Positions 1-6,882 of a stretch of 64,000 nucleotides of DNA are shown here, one piece after another. The notes under the pieces were generated by a model that searched no databases, was not told the DNA's origin, and saw nothing but the letters and a program-made list of their open reading frames with translations. The position numbers and the translations under genes are program-made. Source of the stretch: Alicyclobacillus sp. ALC3 (GTDB lineage: Bacteria; Bacillota; Bacilli; Alicyclobacillales; Alicyclobacillaceae); NCBI RefSeq assembly GCF_028751195.1, contig NZ_CP066784.1, positions 4,650,001 through 4,714,000 of the forward strand, read 5' to 3'. The first letter of the stretch is position 1; every line of letters begins with the position of its first letter.

Positions 1-1178
1 GAACTCGGTGATCGCGTAGGATGCAGGACGACGTCGCGTTCGAGTGCTGTCAGTCCATAGTCCGCAAAACGCGCGGCGTAGATTACATTTTCGCGATCGC
101 GGTCGGAAAATTCCAGCACAGCGCACAACGCCTGCACGGTTTCGACACGGACGTCGGTCAAGCTGGAAAACTCTCGGGATGTCAGTTCCTGTGCGTTCAT
201 TGCGTCAAATAAGAGCAAAAACTCACGGATCGTCTCGAGGTCGACCTGTGGTAGTGAGCTTTGACCTGTCCAAGCACTTGGGTGGTGGTTCCACTGTTCA
301 TACAACGATCCTGTTGACTTCCACTGGCTCCACATGGACATTTGCCCGAACAGCAATTGAGACTTTTCAAGTAAACGCAAAGCCGTGACTCGGTCTCCGC
401 TGTAATACGTGAGGTGCGCGAGGAGAGTAAACAGCCGCGCAATTTCCTCTCGTTCAAAGTCAAGTATTGACGACCAGACCAGCTTTACGGCCTGTGCTGC
501 GTAGTTGAAACTGTCATCCAACCGTTCTTCTAGCAAGGAGACACGACAGAGTTCGGTGATGGTCTGTAGCGGCGGTGAGTCCTGTTCGGACAAGGCACGC
601 AGCAGGTGGGCCTGAGCCTGTGAATATTCGCCTAGCTCAATGTGGAGGTATCCTAAGTTTGTATAAAGTCGGGCCTGCGCGACGCGGTCATCACAGGTGA
701 TAGCATCCTGCAGAGCGAGTTGTGAATTGTACAGAGCCTGTTCGTAAAACTCATTGTGGGACTGAACGAACGCGAGATTCGCGCGTACTTGCACGCGGAC
801 CCTCGATGGTTGGCTGAGTGCAGGTAAAGGCAGCAGACTCGTCAGCAACCGATGTGCACGGTCGTGTTGTGCGAGACGCGCATGAGCGAGCGCCGCGTGA
901 ACGCGATAGCGAATGGATTCGAGTTCGTCCTGCGCGACGCTCGCAGCATCCAAAAATCGTGACAGGGCTTCTTGCAACTTACCCTGCCGAACGAGTACCA
1001 TGCCAAGCGCGTCAGACACGACACCTACATCTGATTCTGAACAACTCCCAAGGCCTCTTGACAAATATTCACTGGCTGCAAACGAGCAGTGGCATTCAAT
1101 CAGTTGGTCTGCCTGCGCTACGATGCGCTGACCCGTAGTCAATGCCGTAGGACCGTTTGTTTCTTGGGAGTCCGTCAT
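1..1178 (-). CDS. TPR-repeat protein, C-terminus beyond window edge
   Basis: The frame is open from an ATG at 1178 to the left edge, so 392 residues are visible and the C terminus is missing. The start overlaps the stop of the upstream kinase as ATGA, which implies translational coupling. Residues about 50-290 are alpha-helical tetratricopeptide-like repeats, for example LYTNLGYLHIELGEYSQA. After a linker, the last 60 visible residues, including VIYAARFADYGLTALERD, resemble the start of an HD-GYP domain with the catalytic His-Asp pair replaced (AD where HD is expected). That last reading is tentative. TPR proteins usually bind peptides or proteins, and here the partners could be the kinase or the secreted peptide encoded upstream. 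No membrane segment is visible. Confidence 0.75.
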   Translation of the reverse strand, partial: MTDSQETNGPTALTTGQRIVAQADQLIECHCSFAASEYLSRGLGSCSESDVGVVSDALGMVLVRQGKLQEALSRFLDAASVAQDELESIRYRVHAALAHARLAQHDRAHRLLTSLLPLPALSQPSRVRVQVRANLAFVQSHNEFYEQALYNSQLALQDAITCDDRVAQARLYTNLGYLHIELGEYSQAQAHLLRALSEQDSPPLQTITELCRVSLLEERLDDSFNYAAQAVKLVWSSILDFEREEIARLFTLLAHLTYYSGDRVTALRLLEKSQLLFGQMSMWSQWKSTGSLYEQWNHHPSAWTGQSSLPQVDLETIREFLLLFDAMNAQELTSREFSSLTDVRVETVQALCAVLEFSDRDRENVIYAARFADYGLTALERDVVLHPTRSPS

Positions 1179-1858
1179 GGTCTTTCGTTCTCCTGTGTAG
1201 GAAGAGGTACGTGTACACGAAACGTACTGCCTGACCCCGGAGACGATTCAACTTCCAAACTTCCCCCAAGATATTGGGCTCGTTCCCTCATACCGACAAT
1301 GCCGAAGTGCCCGCGAGGGACTTCATCTGGGCGAAACCCTCGACCGTTGTCGCGAATTTCAATTCGTAGGCTGTTTCCAACCCGGACTAGGTCAATCCAG
1401 ACAGTATCTGCCTGGGCGTGCCGATGCACGTTGTTGAGGACCTCTTGCATGAGTCGGTACAGTACGACTTGTCGCGCAGGGACAAGTCCTGTTGTGGCTG
1501 ACTCGTCAACATGAACGTGAAACGTGATCTGCCAGTCGCGCTCGCAGCGTCGACAGAGTTCTGCTGTTGCCGATGCGAGGCCGATCTCGTCAATCGCAAC
1601 TGGGCGCAAATCGTAAATTAAACGACGTATGTCATTGATGGCAGCGACGATTCGACTATTAGTGCGGTCGAGTTCAGACAAGGCCAGTTCCGGATCGGAA
1701 GCAATCAGGCGCGTAACAACGCCTAGCCGCATACTGATGTTCGTCAAGTCTTGGGCTGGACCGTCATGTAAGTCTCGGGCGATTCGGCGGCGCTCCTCTT
1801 CGAGGAGGAGGATGCCAAAGTCGACTGGGTCAAATGCTGGGATGTCACGTGTCGACAT
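1175..1858 (-). CDS. Soluble DegS/NarX-type sensor histidine kinase
   Basis: This 227-residue protein has a HisKA_3 dimerisation segment with phospho-acceptor His31 in ARDLHDGPAQ, followed by a HATPase_c domain (N-box LNNVHRHAQ, then IRDNGRGF, then a glycine-rich FGIVGMRERAQ). There is no membrane segment and no PAS, GAF or other recognisable sensor domain, so it must sense a cytoplasmic cue or a partner protein. I chose the ATG at 1858 because AAAGGAG lies 7 bases upstream; a longer frame from 1906 would read through an intergenic hairpin. It overlaps the downstream TPR gene by 4 bases. No response regulator is visible in the window, so its partner may lie to the left. Confidence 0.85.
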   Translation of the reverse strand: MSTRDIPAFDPVDFGILLLEEERRRIARDLHDGPAQDLTNISMRLGVVTRLIASDPELALSELDRTNSRIVAAINDIRRLIYDLRPVAIDEIGLASATAELCRRCERDWQITFHVHVDESATTGLVPARQVVLYRLMQEVLNNVHRHAQADTVWIDLVRVGNSLRIEIRDNGRGFRPDEVPRGHFGIVGMRERAQYLGGSLEVESSPGSGSTFRVHVPLPTQENERP

Positions 1859-1877
1859 CTTGTATCTCCTTTGTAAG

Positions 1878-1927
1878 CACAAGAAAGGAGGCAATCGGGG
1901 ATGCACCCCTTACTGCCTCCTCTTGTG
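1878..1927 (-). promoter_or_regulatory. Nested hairpin between peptide and kinase genes
   Basis: Three nested inverted repeats form one long stem: CACAAG/CTTGTG (1878-1883 with 1922-1927), AGGAGGCA/TGCCTCCT (1886-1893 with 1914-1921) and GGGG/CCCC (1897-1900 with 1906-1909). No T-run follows on the minus strand, so it is not a standard terminator. It could be a partial transcription barrier or an RNA-processing or stability element that sets more peptide than kinase. The kinase ribosome-binding site lies just after it. Confidence 0.6.
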
Positions 1928-1944
1928 GACCGTGTAAGAAATGA

Positions 1945-2079
1945 TTACCAGATTTCCAGCATGCCAGCTGGATTCGCTGTCGCTCCTCCGCCTGACTGTG
2001 TGGTCGCGGCCATTGCTGGAGCGGTCAATGCGGCCAAAGTCAAGAGACCAACGACGAAACTGAACACTGATTTTTTCAT
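1945..2079 (-). CDS. Small secreted peptide precursor (44 aa)
   Basis: The protein starts MKKSVFSFVVGLLTLAALTA, a classic signal peptide with two lysines, a hydrophobic core and a likely cleavage after APAMA. The remaining 19-20 residues are TTQSGGGATANPAGMLEIW, rich in Gly/Ala/Thr with a C-terminal Trp. AGAAGGGAG lies 11 bases upstream of the ATG. The gene is the first one after a cyclic-di-GMP riboswitch and precedes the kinase and TPR genes. Length and layout are like Phr-type pro-peptides that signal to TPR receptors, but I recognise no known Phr sequence. The role as a signal is inference; it could also be a small cell-surface protein. It is shorter than most gene-calling cut-offs. Confidence 0.72.
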   Translation of the reverse strand: MKKSVFSFVVGLLTLAALTAPAMAATTQSGGGATANPAGMLEIW

Positions 2080-2112
2080 AAACAATCATTCTCCCTTCTA
2101 ACGGTTCGGGTC

Positions 2113-2196
2113 CGGCAGCTCGGCTGCCCTGGCGACTATTAGTCGCTGTAGGCCCGTGGCTTTGCGTCTCTACCTTTCAGTAGAGTTGCCCTTACT
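2113..2196 (-). promoter_or_regulatory. Cyclic-di-GMP-I (GEMM-I) riboswitch
   Basis: Read on the minus strand, this stretch has the hallmarks of the class I cyclic-di-GMP aptamer in the right order: AAGGGCAA, a stem CTCTACT/GGTAGAG closed by a GAAA tetraloop, ACGCAAAGCC, GGGCCTA, a hairpin GCGACTAATAGTCGC and a closing helix GGCAGC/GCTGCC. The ligand-contacting block ACGCAAAGCC is intact. The aptamer begins right after the predicted transcription start and ends about 14 bases before the SD of the secreted-peptide gene. No terminator-like stem with a T-run follows, so control at translation initiation is more likely than attenuation; the direction (on or off) cannot be read from sequence. Confidence 0.88.
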
Positions 2197-2200
2197 AGAT

Positions 2201-2228
2201 ATGATAAGGACAAAATCTTGGATGTCAA
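2201..2228 (-). promoter_or_regulatory. SigA-type promoter of the riboswitch operon
   Basis: On the minus strand a perfect TTGACA -35 (2228-2223) is followed by 16 bases and TATCAT (2206-2201). Transcription would start about base 2195, at the 5' end of the riboswitch. Confidence 0.75.
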
Positions 2229-2386
2229 TGGCATATGGGAAAAAAATCCGTCGGATAGCGTGATATTAGCAGAATGTTGGAACATCTAACGTTTCAACAG
2301 TTCATCAGCCCCCTTTCTCGTGCAGGTTCAGCACAGCGGCGCAAAACGCGACCGGCCCTGCGGTGCGAGAGCACCATAGCGCCATA

Positions 2387-2450
2387 GTGGCGGAGTGGCG
2401 GAGTGGCGGAGTGGCGGAGTGGCGGAGTGGCGGAGTGGCGGAGTGGCGCT
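2387..2450 (+). repeat. 8-bp tandem repeat (GTGGCGGA)n
   Basis: Seven perfect copies of GTGGCGGA start at 2387 and are followed by a diverged eighth copy (GTGGCGCT). It sits at the left end of a larger repeat array in a region with no credible gene. This looks like a replication-slippage microsatellite and its copy number may vary between strains. Confidence 0.9.
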
Positions 2451-2470
2451 AAGCGACCGGGATCATGCTT

Positions 2471-3000
2471 GGGATAGCGCCATAATGGCGCTAATTAACT
2501 GTGGATGAGGGCGATAGCGCCAAAATGGCCGGGAGCGCGCTGGGATAGCGCCATACTGGCGCTAATCAACTGTGTTTGATGGCGATAGCGCCAAAATGGC
2601 CGGGAGCGCGCTGGGATAGCGCCATAATGGCGCTAAGTAACCGTGGATGACGGCGATAGCGCCAAAATGGCCGGGAGCGCGCTGGGATAGCGCCATAATG
2701 GCGCTAATAACCGTGGATGACGGCAATAGCGCCAAAATGGCCGGGAGCGCGCTGGGATAGCGCCATAATGGCGCTAATCAACTGTGTTTGATGGCGATAG
2801 CGCCAAAATGGCCGGGAGCGCGCTGGGATAGCGCCATAATGGCGCTAAGTAACCGTGGATGACGGCAATAGCGCCAAAATGGCCGGGAGCGCGCTGGGAT
2901 AGCGCCATAATGGCGCTAATAACCGTGGATGATGGCGATAGCGCCAAAATGGCCTGGAGCGTGCTGGGATAGCGCCATAATGGCGCTATCAAACGCGCGC
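2471..3000 (+). repeat. Array of eight ~71-bp tandem repeats with dyads
   Basis: Units starting GGGATAGCGCC occur at 2471, 2542, 2613, 2684, 2754, 2825, 2896 and 2966, a spacing of 70-71 bases. Each holds a near-perfect palindrome TAGCGCCATAATGGCGCTA and, about 30 bases later, a half-dyad GATAGCGCCAAAATGGCC. Between the dyads, units alternate between two spacer types (TGTGGATGA or TGTGTTTGATGG). The period is not a multiple of three and frames do not stay open, so the array is non-coding. Together with flanking sequence it fills 2080-3203, where I see no gene. Possible roles are a protein-binding array, a REP-like element or a minisatellite. Confidence 0.9.
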
Positions 3001-3102
3001 TGGTGGCCATACCGCCAGAATCCCTCATGCTCCTGCGGAGCACAAGTTGTGATGAAAATAGCCGCAAACGCCTATTTTCTTATCCACGGCGCAAGGCGAC
3101 CG

Positions 3103-3157
3103 GGGTCAGAGAAGTCATGGCCGACAGGGTCAGAGAAGTCATGGCCGACAGGGTCAG
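3103..3157 (+). repeat. 24-bp direct repeat upstream of pxpB
   Basis: GGGTCAGAGAAGTCATGGCC starts at 3103 and again at 3127 with a 24-base period, and a partial third copy (GGGTCAG) starts at 3151. The repeats end about 20 bases before a TATAAT box, where an activator of the pxp operon would bind. A regulatory role is inference. Confidence 0.7.
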
Positions 3158-3177
3158 CGTGGGGCCTGTCGGATGGG

Positions 3178-3183
3178 TATAAT
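3178..3183 (+). promoter_or_regulatory. Candidate -10 box for pxpBCA
   Basis: A perfect TATAAT lies 20 bases upstream of the first pxpB start codon. No good -35 is found 16-18 bases upstream, where the 24-bp repeats end instead. This would fit an activator-dependent promoter, but a leaderless or longer transcript is also possible. Confidence 0.45.
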
Positions 3184-3203
3184 GATAGCAATCATCGCTG
3201 GGG

Positions 3204-3920
3204 GTGACCGTTGTGGGCCAAGCCGTGGGGGCAAGCTATCCGAGCTTTACTCAATTCGGGGATGAGGCCATCCTGGTGCGGTTCGGTCGCGGGATCGACC
3301 TTCAAGTCCATCGGCAAATTCGGCAATTTTGCACCGAACTTGCGCAGTGCGCGATTCCTGGTGTAATCGAGTGTGTCCCTGCCTACGACTGTGCTAGTGT
3401 GGTGTTCAATCCAGATGTTGTGCGTGCGGCTGTTCTCGTTTCAAAACTAGAAACAATTGTGCGCGCGGCGGCAGGAAACATCGTGACGCCTGCTCGTGTG
3501 GTGGAGATTCCCGTTTGCTACGGCGGCAACAAAGGACCAGATTTAGCGTACGTAGCGAACCGCACGGGCATGACAGAAGCGGATGTGATCGCGATTCATT
3601 CAGCCCCAGACTATACCGTTTATATGATCGGCTTTGCACCCGGGTTCCCATATCTCGGAGGAATGGATACAAGCATCGCGGTTCCTCGCAAAGCTACACC
3701 ACGACCGACAATACCTGCAGGAAGCGTCGGCATTGCCGGTGCGCAAACCGGCGTGTACCCACTAGAGACTCCTGGGGGATGGCAGTTGATTGGCAGAACC
3801 CCACTCAGGCTGTTTGACCCTGTCTCTAATCCTCCGACGCTGCTTAGAGCTGGGGATGTCGTTCGCTTTCGGGCGATTTCAGAGGACGAGTATCACGAGT
3901 TGTGTGGTGCTTCGTCGTGA
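3204..3920 (+). CDS. pxpB: 5-oxoprolinase subunit PxpB (KipI family)
   Basis: This is the carboxyltransferase-domain subunit 1 family (KipI/PxpB), which with PxpA and PxpC hydrolyses 5-oxoproline to glutamate using ATP. The motif GFAPGFPYLGGMD at about residues 140-152 and the C-terminal ETPGGWQLIGRTPL are typical, and the length (238 residues) is normal. The start is uncertain: GTG at 3204 is the longest, while GTG at 3213 has a better SD (GGGGGTGA, 5 bases away). The stop overlaps the start of pxpC. KipI homologues in Bacillus also inhibit the sporulation kinase KinA, but the complete pxpBCA operon makes 5-oxoproline hydrolysis the likelier job. Confidence 0.92.
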   Translation: MTVVGQAVGASYPSFTQFGDEAILVRFGRGIDLQVHRQIRQFCTELAQCAIPGVIECVPAYDCASVVFNPDVVRAAVLVSKLETIVRAAAGNIVTPARVVEIPVCYGGNKGPDLAYVANRTGMTEADVIAIHSAPDYTVYMIGFAPGFPYLGGMDTSIAVPRKATPRPTIPAGSVGIAGAQTGVYPLETPGGWQLIGRTPLRLFDPVSNPPTLLRAGDVVRFRAISEDEYHELCGASS

Positions 3921-4930
3921 AGCTGACGATACAATCGGGCGGATTGCTGTCGAGTATACAGGACCTTGGCCGGAGCGGCTGGCAACACTTCGGAGTCGGC
4001 CCCGGTGGTGCGGTTGACGCGCGCGCCTTACAGGTCGCGAATCTCCTTGTGGGAAACGAAGCGGGTGAGGCAGGAATTGAGATGACGGTCCGCGGCGTGG
4101 ACGTGGTCTGTGACGAAGATGCGTTAGTAGCTGTGTGCGGAGGGGACTTCTCCGTTCGCGTGGATGGTCAACCCGTCCCGATGTGGCGACCGCTTTGGGT
4201 TCCGAGGGGAGCGACCATCCATGTCGGCTACGCGCAGCAGGGGTCTCGCGCATATCTGGCGGTTTCCGGGACGTGGCAGATCCCGTTGGTACTTGGCAGT
4301 AAGAGCACGAACTTATACGCGGGCTTTGGCGGATTGTCAGGTTGTGCTCTGCGGGCCGGGGACGAGGTCGAGATCGGTCCAAAACCTGACTTGGCTGAGC
4401 GGTTTGCCCGAAGCCTGGCGAGCAGTGCCTCGTCAGGGAACGTCACCTGGCCGTCTTGGCAAGTGAGTCGAGCGGTGTATGAGACAGCGAGTTCGGAACG
4501 CTTGATCCGCTTGCTTCCCGGACCCGACTCTCCACTCATGACAAGTGAAGCTCGCGAGCGGTTGTACAACCAGGTTTATCTCGTTACCCCAGCTGCAAAC
4601 AGAATGGGGATACAATTGCAGAGTGCACCGATTGACCTGGTTGACAGCGCGGAGCCAGTCTCCAAACCAGTGGTTACTGGCGCCTTACAACGCTTGCATA
4701 GTGGGCAATTGACCGTTCTCCAGGCTGACCGACAAACAACCGGAGGGTACCCGGTGATTGGCGTTGTAGCCGCGATTGACTTGGCTCAACTGGCCCAGGT
4801 GCGGCCCGGTGAAACGATCCGATTCATTCCCATCACGCACGAGCAATCACTGGCGCTGCGAGCACTGTCGCAAAGAGCCCTGCAGCAGCTCCAGGTGGCA
4901 CTGGCGCAACGGTTGCAGGGGCGACTGTAG
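3917..4930 (+). CDS. pxpC: 5-oxoprolinase subunit PxpC (KipA family)
   Basis: This is the carboxyltransferase-domain subunit 2 family. The N terminus VKLTIQSGGLLSSIQDLGR and GVGPGGAVDARALQVANLL are diagnostic, and the 337-residue length fits. I chose GTG at 3917, which overlaps the pxpB stop as GTGA and begins the conserved region; a start at 3902 would add five unconserved residues. It works with PxpB and PxpA in the cytoplasm in ATP-dependent ring opening of 5-oxoproline. The gene ends 30 bases before pxpA. Confidence 0.92.
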   Translation: MKLTIQSGGLLSSIQDLGRSGWQHFGVGPGGAVDARALQVANLLVGNEAGEAGIEMTVRGVDVVCDEDALVAVCGGDFSVRVDGQPVPMWRPLWVPRGATIHVGYAQQGSRAYLAVSGTWQIPLVLGSKSTNLYAGFGGLSGCALRAGDEVEIGPKPDLAERFARSLASSASSGNVTWPSWQVSRAVYETASSERLIRLLPGPDSPLMTSEARERLYNQVYLVTPAANRMGIQLQSAPIDLVDSAEPVSKPVVTGALQRLHSGQLTVLQADRQTTGGYPVIGVVAAIDLAQLAQVRPGETIRFIPITHEQSLALRALSQRALQQLQVALAQRLQGRL

Positions 4931-4960
4931 AGCATCTGCAGTCCTTGAGGAGGGACCGAA

Positions 4961-5740
4961 ATGAGCGAGGCCAAACACAGTCGTTCGGAGCGCACGGTCG
5001 ACTTAAACGCGGACTTAGGAGAGAGTTTCGGTGTGTACAAGCTTGGAGCAGATCACGAACTGCTGAGCGTCGTGACATCTGCCAACATCGCTTGCGGTTT
5101 CCATGCTGGCGATCCGACAACCGTCCGCACAGCAGTCGAGGCTGCGTTGGCAGCGGGGGTTGCTGTGGGCGCACATCCAGGACTGCCGGATCGATTGGGA
5201 TTTGGCAGACGCATGATGGAATTGACGGAGGACGAGGCCTACGACCTCGTCCTGTATCAGGTGAGTGTGTTGTATGCTGTCACGCGTGCTTACGGTGGTG
5301 AGCTTAGGCACGTGAAGCCTCATGGTGCCCTGTACAACATGGCAGCAAAACAGGCGTCACTAGCGGCGGCCATTGCGCGCGCCGTAGCAAAGGTTGACAC
5401 TGCTTTGGTCCTTGTGGGTCTCGCTGGGTCTGAGATACTTGCGGCAGCAGAACGTCACGGTTTGGCGTCGCGCAGCGAGGTGTTCGCCGACCGTCGTTAC
5501 CACTGTGACGGTTCACTGGTCAGCCGCAACGACCCTCGTGCACTGATTGAAGATGCTGAGGAGTGTGTTGCTCAAGCAATCCGCATGACACAAGGCAGTC
5601 TAGTGCGAGCCCTTGACGGAATCGACGTACCCGTGCGGGCAGAAACGATCTGTATTCACGGAGATGGCCAACAGGCGGTCAATTTCGCGCATCGTGTGCG
5701 CACGGCACTGACTGCCGCTGGCATCGTTGTAACCGCATAG
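4961..5740 (+). CDS. pxpA: 5-oxoprolinase subunit PxpA (LamB/YcsF family)
   Basis: The sequence carries the LamB/YcsF signatures TVDLNADLGESFG, ANIACGFHAGDP, GAHPGLPDRLGFGRR and HVKPHGALYN, in that order. At 259 residues it has the normal family length. A strong GAGGAGG SD precedes the ATG. It completes the PxpABC 5-oxoprolinase, which salvages the glutamate that cyclises to pyroglutamate. It is the last gene of the operon; a 180-base gap separates it from gerE and I see no strong terminator there. Confidence 0.95.
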   Translation: MSEAKHSRSERTVDLNADLGESFGVYKLGADHELLSVVTSANIACGFHAGDPTTVRTAVEAALAAGVAVGAHPGLPDRLGFGRRMMELTEDEAYDLVLYQVSVLYAVTRAYGGELRHVKPHGALYNMAAKQASLAAAIARAVAKVDTALVLVGLAGSEILAAAERHGLASRSEVFADRRYHCDGSLVSRNDPRALIEDAEECVAQAIRMTQGSLVRALDGIDVPVRAETICIHGDGQQAVNFAHRVRTALTAAGIVVTA

Positions 5741-5841
5741 CAACGCGTATCGCGAGCGCTCTGCACATGGCTGTCCGCCTGCCAACAAGTCGCGTCGAAT
5801 TGCCCGTCCAGACCTGTCAGCCCAAGTTTGTTTTTGACAGC

Positions 5842-5869
5842 ACGGGACCAAGCCGGATCACATACTATA
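5842..5869 (+). promoter_or_regulatory. SigK-type promoter upstream of gerE
   Basis: CATACTATA (5861-5869) matches the SigK -10 consensus CATAnnnTA exactly, and an AC (5842-5843) lies 17 bases upstream, where SigK promoters keep their short -35. It is 52 bases before the gerE start. SigK control of gerE in the late mother cell is established in Bacillus; its presence here is inferred from the motif. Confidence 0.6.
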
Positions 5870-5920
5870 CCCTGACTGTATCCCATTCTTGTACATCGAC
5901 AGACAAGGAGGGATAAAAGG

Positions 5921-6148
5921 ATGTCTTCCGGCAAGGACGCGCGCATCAAGTCTCTGCTAACGAATCGCGAGCGTGAAGTTTTCGAATTGCTTGTTCAGGA
6001 CAAAACGACAAAGGAAATTGCCGCCCAGTTGTTCGTCAGCGAGAAGACGGTCCGTAATCACATTTCTAATGTGATGAAGAAGTTGAATGTAAAAGGCCGT
6101 TCGCAGGCGGTTGTCGAACTGGTTCGAATGGGTGAAATCGCAATTTGA
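5921..6148 (+). CDS. gerE: Spore mother-cell regulator GerE
   Basis: This 75-residue protein is just a LuxR/FixJ-type helix-turn-helix (LTNREREVFELLVQDKTTKE then EIAAQLFVSEKTVRNHISNV), the exact size and layout of Bacillus GerE (74 residues). GerE binds DNA in the mother cell late in sporulation and controls spore-coat genes. An AAGGAGGGA SD precedes the ATG and a SigK-like promoter lies upstream. The genes that follow (MarR, racE, rdgB, phosphoesterase) are the usual gerE neighbours in Bacilli, which supports the name over a generic LuxR fragment. Confidence 0.92.
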   Translation: MSSGKDARIKSLLTNREREVFELLVQDKTTKEIAAQLFVSEKTVRNHISNVMKKLNVKGRSQAVVELVRMGEIAI

Positions 6149-6157
6149 GTGTCGGGC

Positions 6158-6180
6158 ACCCCTACAGTTACTGTAGGGGT
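6158..6180 (+). terminator. Hairpin after gerE
   Basis: ACCCCTACAG and CTGTAGGGGT form a perfect 10-bp stem with a 3-base loop, 10 bases after the gerE stop. There is no T-run on either strand, so it may act as a 3' stabiliser or a weak terminator. Confidence 0.6.
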
Positions 6181-6236
6181 CGCTGTCATGAGTCACTCAT
6201 ATGTCTTGCTTGGTATCAGCGCTCTCGTGTGTCTCG

Positions 6237-6266
6237 TTGACCACTTAAAGTTGCCGATGATAAAAT
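6237..6266 (+). promoter_or_regulatory. SigA-type promoter for the marR-murI operon
   Basis: TTGACC (6237-6242) and TAAAAT (6261-6266) are separated by 18 bases, about 80 bases upstream of the MarR start. Confidence 0.55.
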
Positions 6267-6345
6267 GACGGCATGGTTTTTCCGCACCGGCAGGGTCAGT
6301 GCTCGTGAACGAATCGGCTCGCGGTCGCTAATGAGGTGTTAGTTC

Positions 6346-6786
6346 ATGCCGTTGGAGTACTCGCTATCGGTCTTTGAGATCGAGCAAAAGCTGCGCGACA
6401 TTGCGACTGTTATTCGACGAAAGGGTCGAGTCTTGCTCGAAGGACACGGCGTGACTCCGCCGCAGTTTGATGCGCTCATTGTACTAAGCCGTAAGGGCCC
6501 ACTGACAATCGGAGAACTCGGAAGTCATTTATACTTGGCCTATAGCACAACTACAGACTTGGTCGATCGCTTGGAGCGTGCTCGTCTCGCTTCCAGGGAG
6601 AGGGACCAGGCCGACCGGCGAGTCGTGCACGTGAGTTTGTTGCCGGCGGGCGAACAGTTGATTGAGGCTGTGCTTGACGCAAGGCGAGCCTACTTGGCCC
6701 AGGCACTTGCGGGCCTTGATGAGGGGACTTCCCAACAGGTCATACAGGCACTCAATCTGCTTCATCTTCATATCGTCGACGGCTGA
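6346..6786 (+). CDS. MarR-family transcriptional regulator (YsmB-like)
   Basis: This 146-residue winged-helix protein has the MarR layout: an N-terminal dimerisation helix, TPPQFDALIVLSRKGPLTIG, a recognition helix around YLAYSTTTDLVDRLERA, then the wing RERDQADRRVVHVSLLPAGE with its conserved DxRxxxxxLT-like segment. GAGGTG precedes the ATG. Its place between gerE and the glutamate racemase gene matches ysmB in B. subtilis, whose ligand is not known to me. It could be autoregulated from the promoter at 6237. Confidence 0.9.
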   Translation: MPLEYSLSVFEIEQKLRDIATVIRRKGRVLLEGHGVTPPQFDALIVLSRKGPLTIGELGSHLYLAYSTTTDLVDRLERARLASRERDQADRRVVHVSLLPAGEQLIEAVLDARRAYLAQALAGLDEGTSQQVIQALNLLHLHIVDG

Positions 6787-6805
6787 CATTTTGTTTGGTT
6801 TGTAG

Positions 6806-6833
6806 AGGAAGTGCCGCGAAGGCGGCACTTCCT
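6806..6833 (+). terminator. Perfect 12-bp hairpin between marR and murI
   Basis: AGGAAGTGCCGC (6806-6817) pairs perfectly with GCGGCACTTCCT (6822-6833) around a 4-base loop. The following sequence TGTATAAC is only slightly T-rich, so termination may be partial, letting some transcripts continue into murI. Confidence 0.6.
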
Positions 6834-6882
6834 TGTATAACGCAGCCAGTTATCGGTCGCAACCGGGGGGTACTCGCAAAAC

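Noticed and set aside
1089..1514. Long plus-strand frame opposite the kinase
   Set aside because: It is the shadow of the histidine kinase gene, which has all family motifs on the minus strand.
1901..2101. Plus-strand frame over the secreted-peptide gene
   Set aside because: It is the antisense shadow of the peptide gene and has no signal, SD or family match.
2471..3000. CRISPR-like look of the regular repeats
   Set aside because: Units are direct copies over their whole 71 bases with no unique spacers and no cas genes nearby.
2774..3067. Minus-strand frame of 97 codons across the repeats
   Set aside because: The 71-bp period is not a multiple of three, so the frame arises by chance and has no SD.
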